64,000 nt of DNA, taken from contig RPFO01000219.1 of assembly GCA_009746045.1 (NCBI GenBank), positions 1 to 64,000 on the forward strand, given 5' to 3'. Under the pieces are notes generated by a model. The model did no database searches and was not told the origin of the DNA. It saw nothing but the letters and a program-made list of their open reading frames with translations. Shown piece by piece: positions 19,766 through 33,500 of this stretch. How positions within the stretch are numbered: position 1 is the first letter of the stretch; the number at the start of each line of letters is the position of its first letter. A program made the translations under genes and the position numbers. The stretch comes from Mesostigma viride (Eukaryota; Streptophyta; Mesostigmatophyceae; Mesostigmatales; Mesostigmataceae).

Positions 19766-21607
19766 ATAACATGTACATAAATAGACTTCTATTATGATAC
19801 AGCATGTGTGCATGTGCACCATGCAAGCGCTAGCTAGTCAAATCACAGCGGTGGCCACTCAATGGCACTTAGCCGCCATGGAATTGCCATCTGCATAGCC
19901 ATTTGGTTTCGATGAATTTGATCCATCCCATATTTTTTCTAGCCATGCTATTTTTCTTTCTTTTTCAGTTTTTACTGCTTGCACTCTATAGCACCTAACA
20001 CTATTTTGATTGATTGAGCTGGCCAACATCGACGGATTGGGAGGGAGATCCCGGGAGCCATGGGTACTCAAACTTCCAACTCCTGACTCTAAGTCCAACA
20101 TCGCCGGCCTGTGCCTCACCATATTCGAGCAATGACCTGACAATTATTATTTATCCTTCTTCCTTTTTCCTTCCTTCCCCCTTGTTTTCCTTTCCCGATC
20201 ATACTTATTTGAGCACTACATGGCTGACTACGATGCACGACTCATAAATCCGTGACGGGTAGGCGCACTACTTGGTGTCATCCCGACATGCTGCCGGCGC
20301 AAGCACGTTCCCCGAGGCTAAGGTACGATAGGGGAATCACAGAAATCGGGAATCGAAGAAATCGAGACAGTCGCAAAGGCACAGATGGGCATCGCCCAGC
20401 CGGTGGCTGCAGCCTACATCAGTGCCGACCGTGTTACGCAGGCACTGCACACAGGTACAATACAGTGGACGACGGGAAAGAGGGGCAGTGTGCACGAGTG
20501 TGCACACAAATATCTCCCACATGTCCCCTTTGTTTTGCTCTGGACTGGCCCGCGCTTTTACTGGAGCAGCCCAGCTGGACAGTCCAGTTGAGAATCCAGT
20601 TGATTGTCAGGAGCTTTCGCGACTCCCGCCGTAATTTCTGCCTCGCTGGCGCTAGTGCGTTTGCTTTTTGTACAAGTATCTTGAGTAACGTCCAGTAGAA
20701 GCGTGTTAAGGCATGGTCTCCAACTGGCTGCGCCGAAACGGCGCGCCGTCGTCGACACACCGCGCGAAGCCCAGGTGGGAGGGGTGGTAGGCGCCATTGT
20801 TGGTATTTCACAGCGTGCATCGTCACGCGCACGCAGCACGACCCCAGGTCACCAGCGTTAACAAGGGAAGCTTGAACTCCGCTCTCTCATGCGGGCGGAC
20901 CCTCATCGATACTCGAAGGATATATGTCACATTCATCTAGGCCAGATAGGACAGATGCAGCACTAAAGAAAGCAGGCCGTGGGAACGGCAGTAACTTCCA
21001 AAAGGTCGGGCCAGCTGGTGGTGGATTCGCCAGCACCCAGGGCGGGGGGCGTGGACAGCCTTCGGGCCGAGGGTAAATAAGTGTTTATTAGTCTATGGTG
21101 GACGAAAGTTTGAGGAGCATCAGTAGTTTTTCCTGGCATGCGTCCTCGGTGCAGGTTGGTGCACAAGGTATTAATATGGTTATCGGTGGTATCGTACATG
21201 CTGGTTGGGTGTTACATGCAGGGGGGGAAAGCGCACCAATGGACCGGCAGGTGCTTTTCGACCCACTCCTGGGCCCGGACCTGACCAGGCTGGTGGAAAG
21301 CCGCCTTTCAGTAAGTGTACTTCCGTTTTTTTAAAGTCCGTGTTCTTCCACATGCGTGCGCGGCTGTGCTGTGATAGTAAAACTGCCGTATACATGGCCA
21401 TATTATAAGTGTTTTATCACCCCAAATCGGTTAGCTTTCACGTTTTTTTTTTTCCTAGCTGCCGCTGGCTGGCTTACCGTTGACACGAAACTTATGTTGT
21501 CAGCGTACTTACTCTTCTCTCCGCGCCTATGCACCGCCGCTTTTTTCATCTCCCTTCATATCTTTTTTCCCCTTCCCCGCCCTTGCGTGTCGGGCCCCTG
21601 CTCTTGC
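19766..21607. other. No supportable gene; upstream region of eIF4G
   Basis: Only short overlapping frames of random composition occur here. The last ~250 bases before 21608 are T/C-rich with C/T tracts (CTTTTTTCATCTCCC, TTTTTTCCCCTTCCCC), as is common just before a transcription start or a 3' splice site, so an additional untranslated exon of eIF4G cannot be excluded. I see no RNA gene. Confidence 0.4.
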
Positions 21608-24600
21608 ATGCCTGCCGGTGCCGCATGTGCAGCCCCTGACCAGCATCAGACTGCAGGGGTGGGGGCGCCTGACTCACACCCAGATGTAAACCGGGCCCAG
21701 CCCCCTCACAACGCTGCCGGACCGCACAAGCAAGGCCTGCCTGCCCAGGCACAGGGGCAGCACCTGCCTGGGGGTCAGGGCCAGCCGCAACATGCGCAGC
21801 AGCCCCCGCAGGGAGGCCAGCCGGCGCTGCCCCCACACCCGCAGCAGCAACAGCAGCCGCCCCCGCCGCCGCCCCTGCAGCAGCAGCAGGGTGGGCAGCA
21901 GGGGGGCCAGCATGGGCATGCCGGGGGTGGCCAGCAAGCAGGAGGGGGCGGAGGCAAGGGGGGGGGAGCGGCGCTTCCTCCAAAGGCGGGAGGGGAGGCC
22001 CCGAAGGGACCTGGCCCTGCAGGGGGCGGGAAATGGCCAGGAGCTCCTCGTGAGTTTGCTAGGATTTTTGCTGGTGTTGTCGTACTATTCTGTTTTGGTG
22101 CTGTAGCTGGTGCTGGTGCTGGTGCTGTTGTTGTAGCATAGGGTTCTTGGTGTGATGATAATATGATATGAAGAATATGATATGTACACTTCTTATCATT
22201 ATGTATATCTATTGAATTACTTCTTATTCGATAATGGTGGTTACTGGTGACGTCGGCCAACTTTGTCGGCAAGTTGACGTGGACAGCGTCTGAGAGATTG
22301 TCGGAGAAAGGTTCACGGTGGCCTGCCCCTTGTCACGAACCAAGTGGGCAACGGGGCCAGCAGGGTTGGCATGTCCCCTGCAATGTGGCATGTAGCTCTT
22401 GTGCGACGGATGTGTGGTTGGGTGGGTCGGGGGCGGGGAGTTTTGCGCATACCGGGCCAGTAACATAGCTGGCCAGTAACAGCATACCTACCGGCAAGTA
22501 ACAACATACCATGTACCGGGAGGACATGGCTGGCCAGTAAGCCATCACCAAGGCTTTGGAGCGATGAGCCAGGGATTTGAATGCCAGGGTTTTCTCGATG
22601 ATGTATGACAACAGGCTTGCCAGGAGGTTGGTGAGGGGATGGGGGGAAGGTGTTGGGGTTACTGCCCCAGTGAACTGGGAGCCAGGGAAGGTTGGATGCT
22701 GGAGCACAGCTTGTTGCACTTGCACTTCGTGTTTAGCAAACAGAAGGGCGTTCCACCAGGAACCAGGGAGCTGTTGGCGCCGGCGACTGTGTAGGTAATA
22801 AAGTTTAGTAGTTATTGTCTATGTAGGTATGGCACCCGAGAAAGGGCGGTGGGCGTAATTGTACGGTCCGTGGGACCGTCCTGAGGGTGACGGGCAGGGC
22901 CGGCTCGGCACGTAGTGGTTGTGCGAAGGTAGAGTAGGAGGGAAACGACCGAGCGAGCTATGGCCAAAAGCACTTGGTGGGAGGGATGCCAGCGACTTTT
23001 TTGGTGGTGGGGTCTTATTACCTGAGGGATAAGTGTGGGTGGAGGCCTGCGTCGTGTTACCAGCAAGCCTCGTGGTGCCACTGCGCCTATGTATGCGCCA
23101 AATATCAGCATCGCAGGGGGAATTTAGGGGGAAACAGATGCAAGCTTGCCGCAGGTCAGGGATACGGGATCATTGTTTTTTTAAAAGTCATTTTCGGTCG
23201 TTTTTGAAAGGAATTTCAGAGCATGAATCTTTGGTGATTGCGCGGAGGGTGTGGGTTCTGTCGATCGTCACCGCCCCCGCCACCGATGGAAATAGTGGGG
23301 AAGTCTTGCGACCTGGATGTATTCTTTGTCCTGAATTGCGTGGTTATGCCCCATGCGCCATGGGTTTGCGCGGATTGCGCCTTGTTGATATGGTCCATTT
23401 CTTTTTTATCGATTGGGATGTAGTTTGGGGTTGGGACGTGGGGTTGTAGCCGCCCTTGCCCGTGCGCCTGACTGGAGGGATGGTTCCTGCCCTTTCCTGT
23501 TCTGTTTTGCTGCCCCCTTCTGCCACCTGTTTGTTGGCTTTGTGTTGCAGCTGCCAGCGCGGCTGCGCTGCCCTCGGGCGTCAACTTCCAGTTTGGTAGC
23601 ATCAACTCGGCGCACCTGGGTGTCCCTGTACGTGCTACATAAATGGGTTGGGCATGTAATAAAATAGACCACTCGTACTGGTCTTCAATGTCGTGACGAA
23701 GCCTTCTGTCATGTGTGCTCTGATGTGGTTCTACTTTTTTCTTATTCTGCCTTTCTGTGGCTGTCCATGTTTTGTAATGCCAAGCAACCCCATCCCCCCT
23801 TCTTCTACGGCGTTGCGTTGCATTTGGGGCATCTTTGGCCAACCGTTGTCCCGTGGATGCTTGCACAGCCCCACCATTCGCCCCCCCCCCCCCCCCCCCC
23901 CTGCTCCCTTTCCACCCCACCGTCTTGAGGTTTGATGGCTCTTCCATCCCTTTCCCCCACCACCACCCCAATTTTCACCCTGTGATGTGCTCCAGATGCG
24001 GACAAGCTCGGCCCCCCCAAACATGGAAGAGCTGATGCGCAACCAGGTGAGAAGTTTGATCCTTCGACTTCCATACGCCCTCTTTCATCTTGCTTGTTTT
24101 TGGTCAGCATGGTTCTTCTCGTCATGTTTAGGGCATTCTTTACCAGGTTGTGCAACCAGGCAAGGAGCGTGTTTTGTTTTCGCCCCTCGGCCCTTTACCC
24201 AGAGGACTGAGACCTCTTCTTTCTTCTAGTAATCTTCAGGATCTTTACTACCCAACATGGAGGAGTCCATGCGTGGCCCAGGCAAGCCTATGCCCCACCA
24301 TCCCGCGCGCTAGGACAGGGGATGCCGTCTTGCCATGCCGCCTGCTAGTGTAGCTCCGTCTCGTGTAGCCTGCTTCTGGTGTAGCTCTTTCTGGTGTAGC
24401 CTCCTTCATGTGCCTTTGTTTCTACTCCAGGGAATATATATCGCACTTTGGGCTTTATCACACATTGCCCTGTCTTTTCCACCAGTTGAGCTACTCTCAA
24501 TGATACTTCCTTTTTCGTCGTGATATGCCATATGACCCTTCCCCCCCCCCCCCCCCCGCTTTTTTTTTTTTGTACACGTCTGCCCGATTCTGTCCAACTG

Positions 24601-25096
24601 GTTTTTCTGCACCAATCCTCCGCAGGGTCCCTCTTTCACAACCGGTGGCACATCTTTTGCGGCAGCTGCAGCAGGCCGCACCGCCCGGGCCCCCCCGCCA
24701 GGCCTCCAGGCCCCCGGGGGGCCCGCCCCGGGAGCCGGTGTGCCAGCTGGCACGGCAACAGGCCCCGCGGCAGGTGCGGCTGCTAGTGCGCCCGGGCAAG
24801 GGGCGGGGGCAGGGGCGGCCCCAGGCCCTCAAGCTGTTGTCTTTGGGGCTCAAGAGGGAGGGCCGCCCATGCAGGGCGGAGGGATGCCAGGGAAGCCTGG
24901 GGGTGTGGGGGCTCCAGGGGCTCCTGGGCACGGGCATGGGCCGTCGCAGCTGCCGGTGGCGCCACAGGCTCAGCAACAGCTGCCGCCGCATCAACCACAG
25001 GTCTCGGGTCAGCAGCAACAACATCCTCATGGTCATCCATCCCAGACGCAGCCGCCGCCGCAGCATCCGCACCAGCAGATGCCACCGCACCATACT

Positions 25097-25148
<52 letters not shown>

Positions 25149-25173
25149 AGCAACAACAACAACAACAACAACA

Positions 25174-25204
<31 letters not shown>

Positions 25205-25287
25205 CAACAGCAGCAGCAGCAACAGCAGCAGCACCATCAACAGCAACAGCTGCAGCAGCAGCAGCAACAGCAGCAGGTGGCTCACAT

Positions 25288-25333
<46 letters not shown>

Positions 25334-28300
25334 CACCAGCAGCAGCAACAGCATCAGCAGCACCAACAACAGCAGATGCAGCAGCAGCAGCAACAACAAC
25401 AGCAAGCGGCCGCGCAGCAGCAGCAGCAACAGTACTACGCCGCGCAAGTCCAAGCGCAGGCGGCGGCCAACATGATGGGCCCCCCTGGGCTCAAGTACCA
25501 GGGGGGGGTACCCCAGATGGTCCACCCTGGGATGGGCGTGATCCCCCAACACCCGCAGCTGGCAGCAGGCCCACTGGCGCAGGCGGGCTACGCGATGGCC
25601 CCCGGCTACATGCCAGGGATGGGCGCCGCAGGGATGGCCGGCGCGGCCGCGAGCTCGGGCGCGGGGATGGGCATGCCGTACGCCCCCCCTCCCCAGCCCC
25701 AGCCGGGCCCACCCTCGCAAGCCCAGCAGCAAATCCCTCCCGCCGGCATGGGCGTCGGGGTGGGGGTGGGAGTGCCCCCCCCGATCCCCGCCCCCCCTGC
25801 GCGGAAGAGCAAAGCGATCAAGATCATCAACCCGGACACGGCGCAGGAGGTCGTGATCGAGCCCAAGGCGGACGCGCCCAAGGCTCCTCCCCCACCCTCG
25901 GCGCCTGTCGTGGCCAAGGCGCCGGGGTCCTCGGCCGTACGCATCACCGCGCCACCTGGGCTGGTGCCCCCCGGGGGGCTGCCGAGCTACCCGGGCGCAG
26001 GGGCCAGTGGTGCCGCGGGGGCAGGGATGATCCAGGGTGTTGGGGGCGCAGCCGCGGGGAGCTCGACCGCGGGCATGGCGGGGGGGTTGTCGGCGGGGGC
26101 GGCCGTTGGAGGCGGCACGGGCGCGGGGATGGACGGCGAGATGGCCGCCCAGGGGGGCCCCAGGGGGGTCCCCATGGGCGCTGGCGGCGCAGGCGCGGGC
26201 ATGGCGGGCGTCGCGGGGGGTCCGCCCCACGCAGGCGCCAGCAGCCCGGGCCGCCCGGGCATGGCGGGGCCGCCGCCTCAGTACGCGCAGTACCAGTTTC
26301 CCGGCGGCATGCCCTACTACCCGGGTCAGCCCAACCCGCAGATGTATCAGCAGGTGTATTTCACCACGCAGGCAGCGCCGAGGCCGATCGCGGGGCCGAT
26401 GGGGGCCCCTGGCCCGCAGCGGGTGGGATACATGCCTGGGATGGGGTACCCGACGGGCATGCCAGCGGGGGGCGTGCAGTACATGCCGCCGGCCGCCGGA
26501 ATGTCGGCAAGTCGCAGCGGGATGAGCATGGGCATGCCGGCCGAGCCGGGGGTGCCGGTCCCCCCCCACCAGGGGCCGGGGATCAGCCCCCCTGGGGGAC
26601 CGGGGGCCGGGGGCGTGCCGGGCATGTCGGGGGGTCCGGGCATGCCGGCGAGCGGGATGATGGGTGTGCAGCCCCCCCCGATGCAGGGTGGTCAGCAGGG
26701 TGGGATGGCCCCTATTCCCCAAGGGCAGGGCCCGACACACGCGCACGGTCTGATGGGCCAGGTGGGGGGGCCGGCACCCGGGGGTGCGGGGGCCCCTCCG
26801 GGGATGCAGGGGCGTGCGCAAGTAGGGGGCCCGGCGCATGTGGGGGGAGGGCCGACGCAGCCGCCGGCGAGTGGGGGAGGCCAAGGTCAGCCCCGGTCTG
26901 CCCACGTGGGTGGCCCTCCACAGCAGCAGCAGCAGCACGGGGCGCAGGTGGCCCCTCAGGCGACCTCGTCCGGTCCATCAACGGGTGGCGTTGGCGTTGG
27001 CAAGCCGTCCACAACCCAGGCACCGCCAGCATCCACCCAGCCGCCGCCGCCGCCGCAGCAACCTGCGCAGCCATCACCGCAGCAACAACAGGCTCAGTCC
27101 GGGCTTCTGCAGCAGCAAAGGGGCGGCAAGGGCCCAGGGGCAGCAGGGCCCGGGGGTGCCCCTGGCGCCCCGCCCAAGCCCTCCGAAGGCGACGCGCCCG
27201 CGTCCCAGTCAGCAGGCGGGGAGGGCGCGGCGCTAGGTGGCGCCGCGGGAGGTTCCGCCGGTGCCGAGGGATCGAGGCCTGGCGATGCGGGCGGCGCTGC
27301 CTCAGGTCCTGCGGGGGCGGCTGGGGCGGGCAAGGGGCCAGGACAAGGGCAGGGACAAGGACCCAAACCGGTCGGGGGGCCTCGTGGTAAGGAGCAGATT
27401 TCTTTTGCTGCAGCGGCGGCCGCGGGGGTTGTGGGGGGCGCTTCGGAGGAATCCCGCCGGCATGGGGATGGGGATGTGGGGGGCAAGAAGGACGGTTCCC
27501 GCCCAGGGTCTGCAGCAGGGGGTGATAAGGGCAAGGGGTTTGGCAAGGATGGGGTGAGCAAGGAGGAGGCGAGTCGGCGGGAGCGGGAGCGTAAGGAAAA
27601 GGAGGAGGCGGAGAGAAAGGCGAAGATGGAGCGGGAGCGGCGGGAAAGGGAGGAGGTGGAGAGGAAGGCGAGGGAAGAGGCGGCGAGGCGGGAGGTAGAG
27701 GAGAAGGAGAGGAAGGAAAAGGAGGAGAGGGAGAAGAAGGAGAGGGAGGAGAGGGAGAGGAAGGAGAAGGAGGAGAGGGAGAGGAAGGAACGGGAGGAGA
27801 GGGAGAAGAAGGAGAGGGAAGAAAAGGAGAGGAAGGAGAAGGAGGAAAGGGAGAGGAAGGAGAGGGAGAGAAAGGAGAAGGAGGAGAAGCTGAGGAAGGA
27901 GAGGGAGGAAAAGGAGAGGGAGGAGAAGGAGAGGGAGGCGAAGCTGCGCAAGGAGAAGGAGGAGAGGGAGGAGAAGGAGAGGAGGGACAAGGAACGAAAG
28001 GAGCGGGAGGAGGCGGCGCGCCGGGAGGAGGAAGAGAGGGAACGCAAGGCAAAGGAGGAGGAGGCCCGCAAGAGTGCTGCCAAGCGGGAAGCGAGCGAGA
28101 AGGTGTGGGGCGGTGACAGCGGCGGGAACAAGAAGAAAGGCGACGACAAGAAGGCCGAGCCGGCCGAGCCGTCGTCCAAGGTCCCTGCAGGGGGGCCGTG
28201 GCGGGACGCGGGCGACGCGGCGAGTGGGAACTCGAAGGTCCGTGGGGGATCTGGGGAGGACGCGGCGGCTGGCGACGTGAATAATAATAATAATAGTAAT

Positions 28301-30554
28301 AATAATAATGGGCAGGGGTCGGCGGATGATGACGGCGGCACAAACGGTCAGGGAGGGGACGCGCCGTCGTCCGCGGCGGGTGCTGGGGCGGCGGCTGGTG
28401 GCGCGGGCGCGGCGGGCTCGTCCAAGCAGAAGAAAAACCTGCGGAAGATTCTCAAGCAGGCTGAGCTGGGCTCGACGTCATCGAGCCTGTACGACGCGTA
28501 TGCGGCCCCCTCGGTCCAGAAGGCGGAGGCGGAGGAACGCGAGAAGTCCAAGGCGGCGGCAGCCGCAGCCGAGGAGGAACGCAGGGACGCGGAGCGTGGC
28601 CGTTTGAACAAGCACGCCCCCGCGGCGATCTCTCCCCCGTCCCCCGCGGTGGGCACCGGGGTGGACTCGTGGGAGGATCTGGAGACGCCGACGCCGATCA
28701 AGGACGGGCCGGGGGACCGGGATGCGGGCGCGTCTGGGGGTGGGGGTCCAGGGGGCGCGGGCAGGGGTGGGCGGGGGGCGGCGGGGGGGAACCCCGCGGC
28801 GATGACGCCGAGCGGGGTGATCCGATATACGCGTGACTTCATCATGACGCTCAAGGAGCTGGGGGTGCAGTGCCCGAACGAGGTCCACCAGTACTGCCCA
28901 GAGATCTTCGAGCCGGGCGCCGGGGGCAGCATGCCAACCCCTGGGATGGGGGGCCCCCGGGGGATGATGGGGCCCCCCGGAATGGGCCCGCGGGGGGGGG
29001 CGCTCCCGCCCTCCCCTGGGATGGGCGTGGATGGTCGGTGGGACAGGGGGCCGATGCCGGGCCCGATGGGCGGCCCCGGGATGGGCCGGGGGGGCATGCC
29101 GGGGATGGGACCCCCAGGGTTCTACCCAGGGGGGATGCCGCCTGGTGGCCCGATGGGGATGGGACCGCCGGGCATGCGGCCAGGGGGCCCGCCGTTCCCC
29201 CCCGGGGGGGTTCCACCCCCCGGGTGGATGGGCATGCCGGGGGGTCCTGGGGGCCCCCCAGGGATGGGCGCAGGCCGGGGAGCAGATGCTGCGGACAGGT
29301 GGCAGCGTCAGGGCCCTGTCCCTGGTGGTCCGGGTGGGCGGGGGGCCCCTGCCCCTGCGCCGTCGCTGCATAAGACGGAGAACCGATTCGTGGTTGGTGC
29401 AGACACGGACGAGGAGACAGCGCTGCAGAAGCAGGTCAAGGGCATCCTGAACAAGCTGACGCCGCAGAACTTCGAGAAGATGGTGGAGAACCTGATCAGC
29501 CTTAAGATTGAGCACGTGCGGACGCTGGACGGCATCATCAGCCAGATCTTTGAGAAGGCGCTGAGTGAGCCCACATTCTGCGAGATGTACGCATCGCTGT
29601 GCCACGCAATCAGCAGCCGGATGAGGGAGTTCATGGCAGACGGGACGATCGCGAGTGGTGACCCCCCCCCGGCCGCCGGGGCAACCTCTGGGGAAGGCGG
29701 CGCCGCTGCTGCTGGTGGCGGGGCAGCGCCGGCGGCGGCTCCTGCGGCGGTGGCAGTCCCCGCGGCGGCGGTCGCGCCCAAGACCCAGAAGATCACGTTC
29801 AAGCGATGGATGCTCAACAAGTGCCAGGAGGAGTACGAGAAGAGTCTGCGGGAGGACGCGGACGCGACCGCGAACAACAACAAGGCGAAGACATCGGCCG
29901 GGAAAGGGGAGGAGGCCGAGGGGGGCAAGGACGAGGGCGGGGCTGCGGGTGGGAAGGAGCGCAAGGGGCGGGGCAAGGGGCGGGACAAGGACAAGGAGAA
30001 GGACAAGGCGGAGGAGAAGGAGGGCGGGGAGGAGGGCAAGGGGAAGGAAGGAGATGGGGAGGGCAAGGACAAGGAGGAAGGGGAGGCGGAGGAGGGCGCG
30101 GCCGAGGCTGCAGCACCTGTGGTGGTACGTGTCTTGTAGAACTAGGGTTTTTTTATCGATTGTTTGCGTACCTGTGGTGGTGCGTTGCTGTCTGCCTTGC
30201 TGCAGAGTGTGGTCGCTGGGTCAGGGGTGTATTGAGGTGCTTTTGTCTTCCCTCTTTGTTTGAACTCCCTCCCCTTGCGTGTTTGACCCATCTTGGAATG
30301 GTTTTGACCCATCTTGGACGTCGTTTGATCTATTTTTGAAGGGCTTTGCACCTTTTGGACCTCTTACATGCCTGTACGACCGCTGGCATATCCCTTTCTT
30401 CACGGGCAATGCAAGGTGTAAACCCCTTTTAAACCCCATCTCCTTTTCTGTTCATCTGGATGATGGCCTCCCCCCTTTCCATCACTGCCCCTGGCTTGCC
30501 CCTTAATCCTCCCACCACTGTCAACCCCCCCCCCCCCACCCCCACCCCCAACAG

Positions 30555-30586
<32 letters not shown>

Positions 30587-33500
30587 AACGGAGCCCCCCT
30601 TTCAAGAGTAGACAGCCGAAGAGCTGGAGGAGGCCCGTACAACTATTCACACTCCGGCCCTCTTTTCTTATTCCTTTTTTCTTTCTGGTCCGTGGTCTGT
30701 GGTCCGTGGTCTGTGGCCCGTGGGCCGTGGCCCTTGCTCCTTGTTTCCCCCGCGCAGGAGAAGACGGCAGAGGAGCTGGAGGAGGCCCGCGTGCGTGCGC
30801 GCCGCCGCATGCTGGGCAACATCCGCTTCATCGGCGAGCTTTTCAAGAAAGGAATGCTGACGGAGCGCATCATGCACGAGTGCCTGCACCACATGCTGGC
30901 GGACATCACCACGCCCGACGAGGAGACGGTCGAGGGGCTGTGCAAGCTCATGTCGACGATCGGCGCGCTGATAGACCACCAGAATGCTGCACCCATAATG
31001 GACGTGAGTGCTGTGTATATCAAGAATGCGTGAGTAGTATATTTTAAGTAAAAATACGTATAAAGTAAACACGAGTAGTATTTATATGTATGTAGTAAGG
31101 CTGTATGGCTACATAGCCGTGCTTGTACCTCCTCCTGTATATAGTTAGGCTGATCGAACACGGGAATGATGCGGCGAGAATGAGTATGGGTAGTTTGCTT
31201 CTATCTTATATAGCAGGATGAACAGGAGTACCAAGCTCCTCTATCAGGAGCTTAGTACCAGGATGAACATGTACGGTGTTGTACTAATTAACACGTCCTT
31301 TCTAGAACTTCAGCATTGCGCGCATTGAGCTGCAAGATGCCTGCTTAGCCTCTTCATAAACGACCATGCACCCTCTTTCGATCTCCCCTTGCCCGTGCGT
31401 CATGTCCTATTCCGCGCGCCTCGAGCTGCTGGCCGACAGTCCCGTCTCGTTACTCCCTCGTAACTGCCATTGCGGTCTCCTTCTTTCTATCTGTTTTCCC
31501 GTACCTGCCTATCGTCTTTTGCTCTAGCCATGTTGTGCCCACCAGTCCTAATTCGGGCGCATCCAGCTGCTGGCCAGCTACTTTGCCTCATGACTCACTC
31601 AAAACTGTCACCATGGTCTCCTGCTCCCTATCTGTTTTCCCCTACCGGCCTATCATGTGCCCGCCAGTCCTATTTCGGGCGCATCCAGCTGCTGGCCAAC
31701 AACAAGGAGCTCCCCTCGCGCCTCCGCTTCATGCTGCGCGACATCATGGACCTGCGAGCCAACGCGTGGCGCGAGCGCCGCAAGGTCGAGGGTCCCAAGA
31801 AGATCGACGAGGTCCACCGCGACGCGCAGGAGCAGGCGCAGCGACTCGCCGCCCGAGACCGCGCGGGCGGACCTGGGGGGATGCGCGGGGGCGGAGGGAT
31901 GGGCGGCCCAGGCGGGCCAAAGGACGCGGGCCGCCGGCCAGGGTCCGCGGGCGGGCCGATGGGTGGCCGGGATTTCCCGATGGGGGGGCCAGGCGGTCCG
32001 GGGGGGTTCCGGGGGGGTGCCCCCGGGGGTGGTCCTGGGATGGGGGGTCTCCCCCCTGGGCGGATGGGGGGCCCACCGGGGGGCATGATGGGGGGACCAC
32101 CAGGGGCTGGCCGGGGGGGCCCCTCAGGCCCGACGTACGGTCTGGATCGGGTGGAGGGCCCTGTGGTGCCGATGCGTGACCGCTCCTCGATGGACACAGA
32201 GGACATCTCGCTGGTCCCTCAGAACATGAGCATGGGCTCGGGTGCGAGGGGGTTCAGCGGGAGCATGGGAGGGGGCGGCGCGGGCGGGGGCCCGCCGGGG
32301 ATCGGCATGGGCATGGGGGGCATGGGTGGTATGGGCATGGGGATGGGGATGGGGGGGCCAGGGGACCGGGGGCGGGGCGCGATGGGCTCAAGGGGGTCTA
32401 GCCCTGGGGTGGGCCCTGACAGGGGGGGTATGTATGGCCCACCTGGCGTCCCGGGGGGGCCGTTCCCGCCGCGCATGGGGGGTCCAGGCGACATGAGGGG
32501 CCCTGGTGGTGGGTGGCCTATGGTCAACCAGGGGGGGAAGGACACGGATCAGCCGCGCTCGCCCGCGCTCTCGGCGAGGTCGGGGGGTAGCGGGTCGGGC
32601 AATGTCTCTCGGGACCGGAGCCCTGGCCCTGCGGGGGGGCCTGGGGACATGGGCCCACGGGGGGGAATCCCGGAGGGTCTTCGGGGCCGTCTGGGGGTGG
32701 GGTCTGGGGGGGATGTGGATGAGCTGGGCACGGATGGGCACGGCCGAGGGGGCAGTGGCGCGGGCAGCCCCGCGCCCCCTGTCCAGTTTAGCGACGAGGA
32801 GATGCGGAAGAAGTTTTTGAACGCGCTGGCCGAGTACCTCACGGTGGAGGATGGGGAGGAGGTGGTCCGCTGCATCGAGGAGATCCCTGAGCGCTTCCAC
32901 GGCCGCATGCTCGCGTCGTGGCTCTCACACGCGTTGGAGCGCAAGGACAAGGAGCGCGGGCAGCTCATGCGACTGGTCGCTGAGCTGACCACGGGGCGGC
33001 CTGTGGTGGCGGGGCTGGGCGCGGGCGCGGGCAGCGGCAAGTCGGTTGGGGCCAAGGGCGGCGGGGTGTTGAGCCGTGAGGCGGCCATGTCGGGAATGGA
33101 GCACTTCCTCGACGGCATCGAGGACCTGGCAATCGACTGCCCTCGTGCCAAGTCGATCGGGGCAGAGTATCTGTCCTCCTTGGTCCAGTGTGGGGCGATC
33201 AGTTTACGGGACGCGATGACCTTGCTGCTGACGGCCGGGCTAGAGGAGGGCGAGCTCTCCGAGTCGTTGACCCCGTTGTCGGCATCCAAGGGGGGCCCCG
33301 GGGGCAGTGCGGGGAAGGGCGCGGGCGCGAGGGGTGGCGCGGCACCCGTGGCGCTGGAACGGGGCGAGCTGGCGAAGCAAGGCACGGCCATCGAGATGCT
33401 GGCACCGTTGCTACGGGGGCTGTCGCAAGCCAAGGGGCCGGGCGAGCTGGCGAGCATGTTCCGGGGTGCGGGCATCGATCTGCGGTTGTTTGTACCGGAT

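Noticed and set aside
20250-21100. Several 60-150 codon frames on both strands
   Set aside because: No domain, no splice support and random-looking composition.
24240-24282. Possible extra 14-codon exon of eIF4G
   Set aside because: Would need a GC donor and shifts the copied peptide out of its original frame; better explained as a junction duplicate.
24497-26938. 813-codon minus-strand frame rich in Leu
   Set aside because: It is the antisense of the eIF4G polyglutamine and Gly/Pro exon; splice and domain evidence favours the plus strand.
26712-28343. Long Pro/Ser-rich minus-strand frames
   Set aside because: Antisense of the Gly/Pro-rich and Lys/Glu/Arg-rich parts of eIF4G exon 4.
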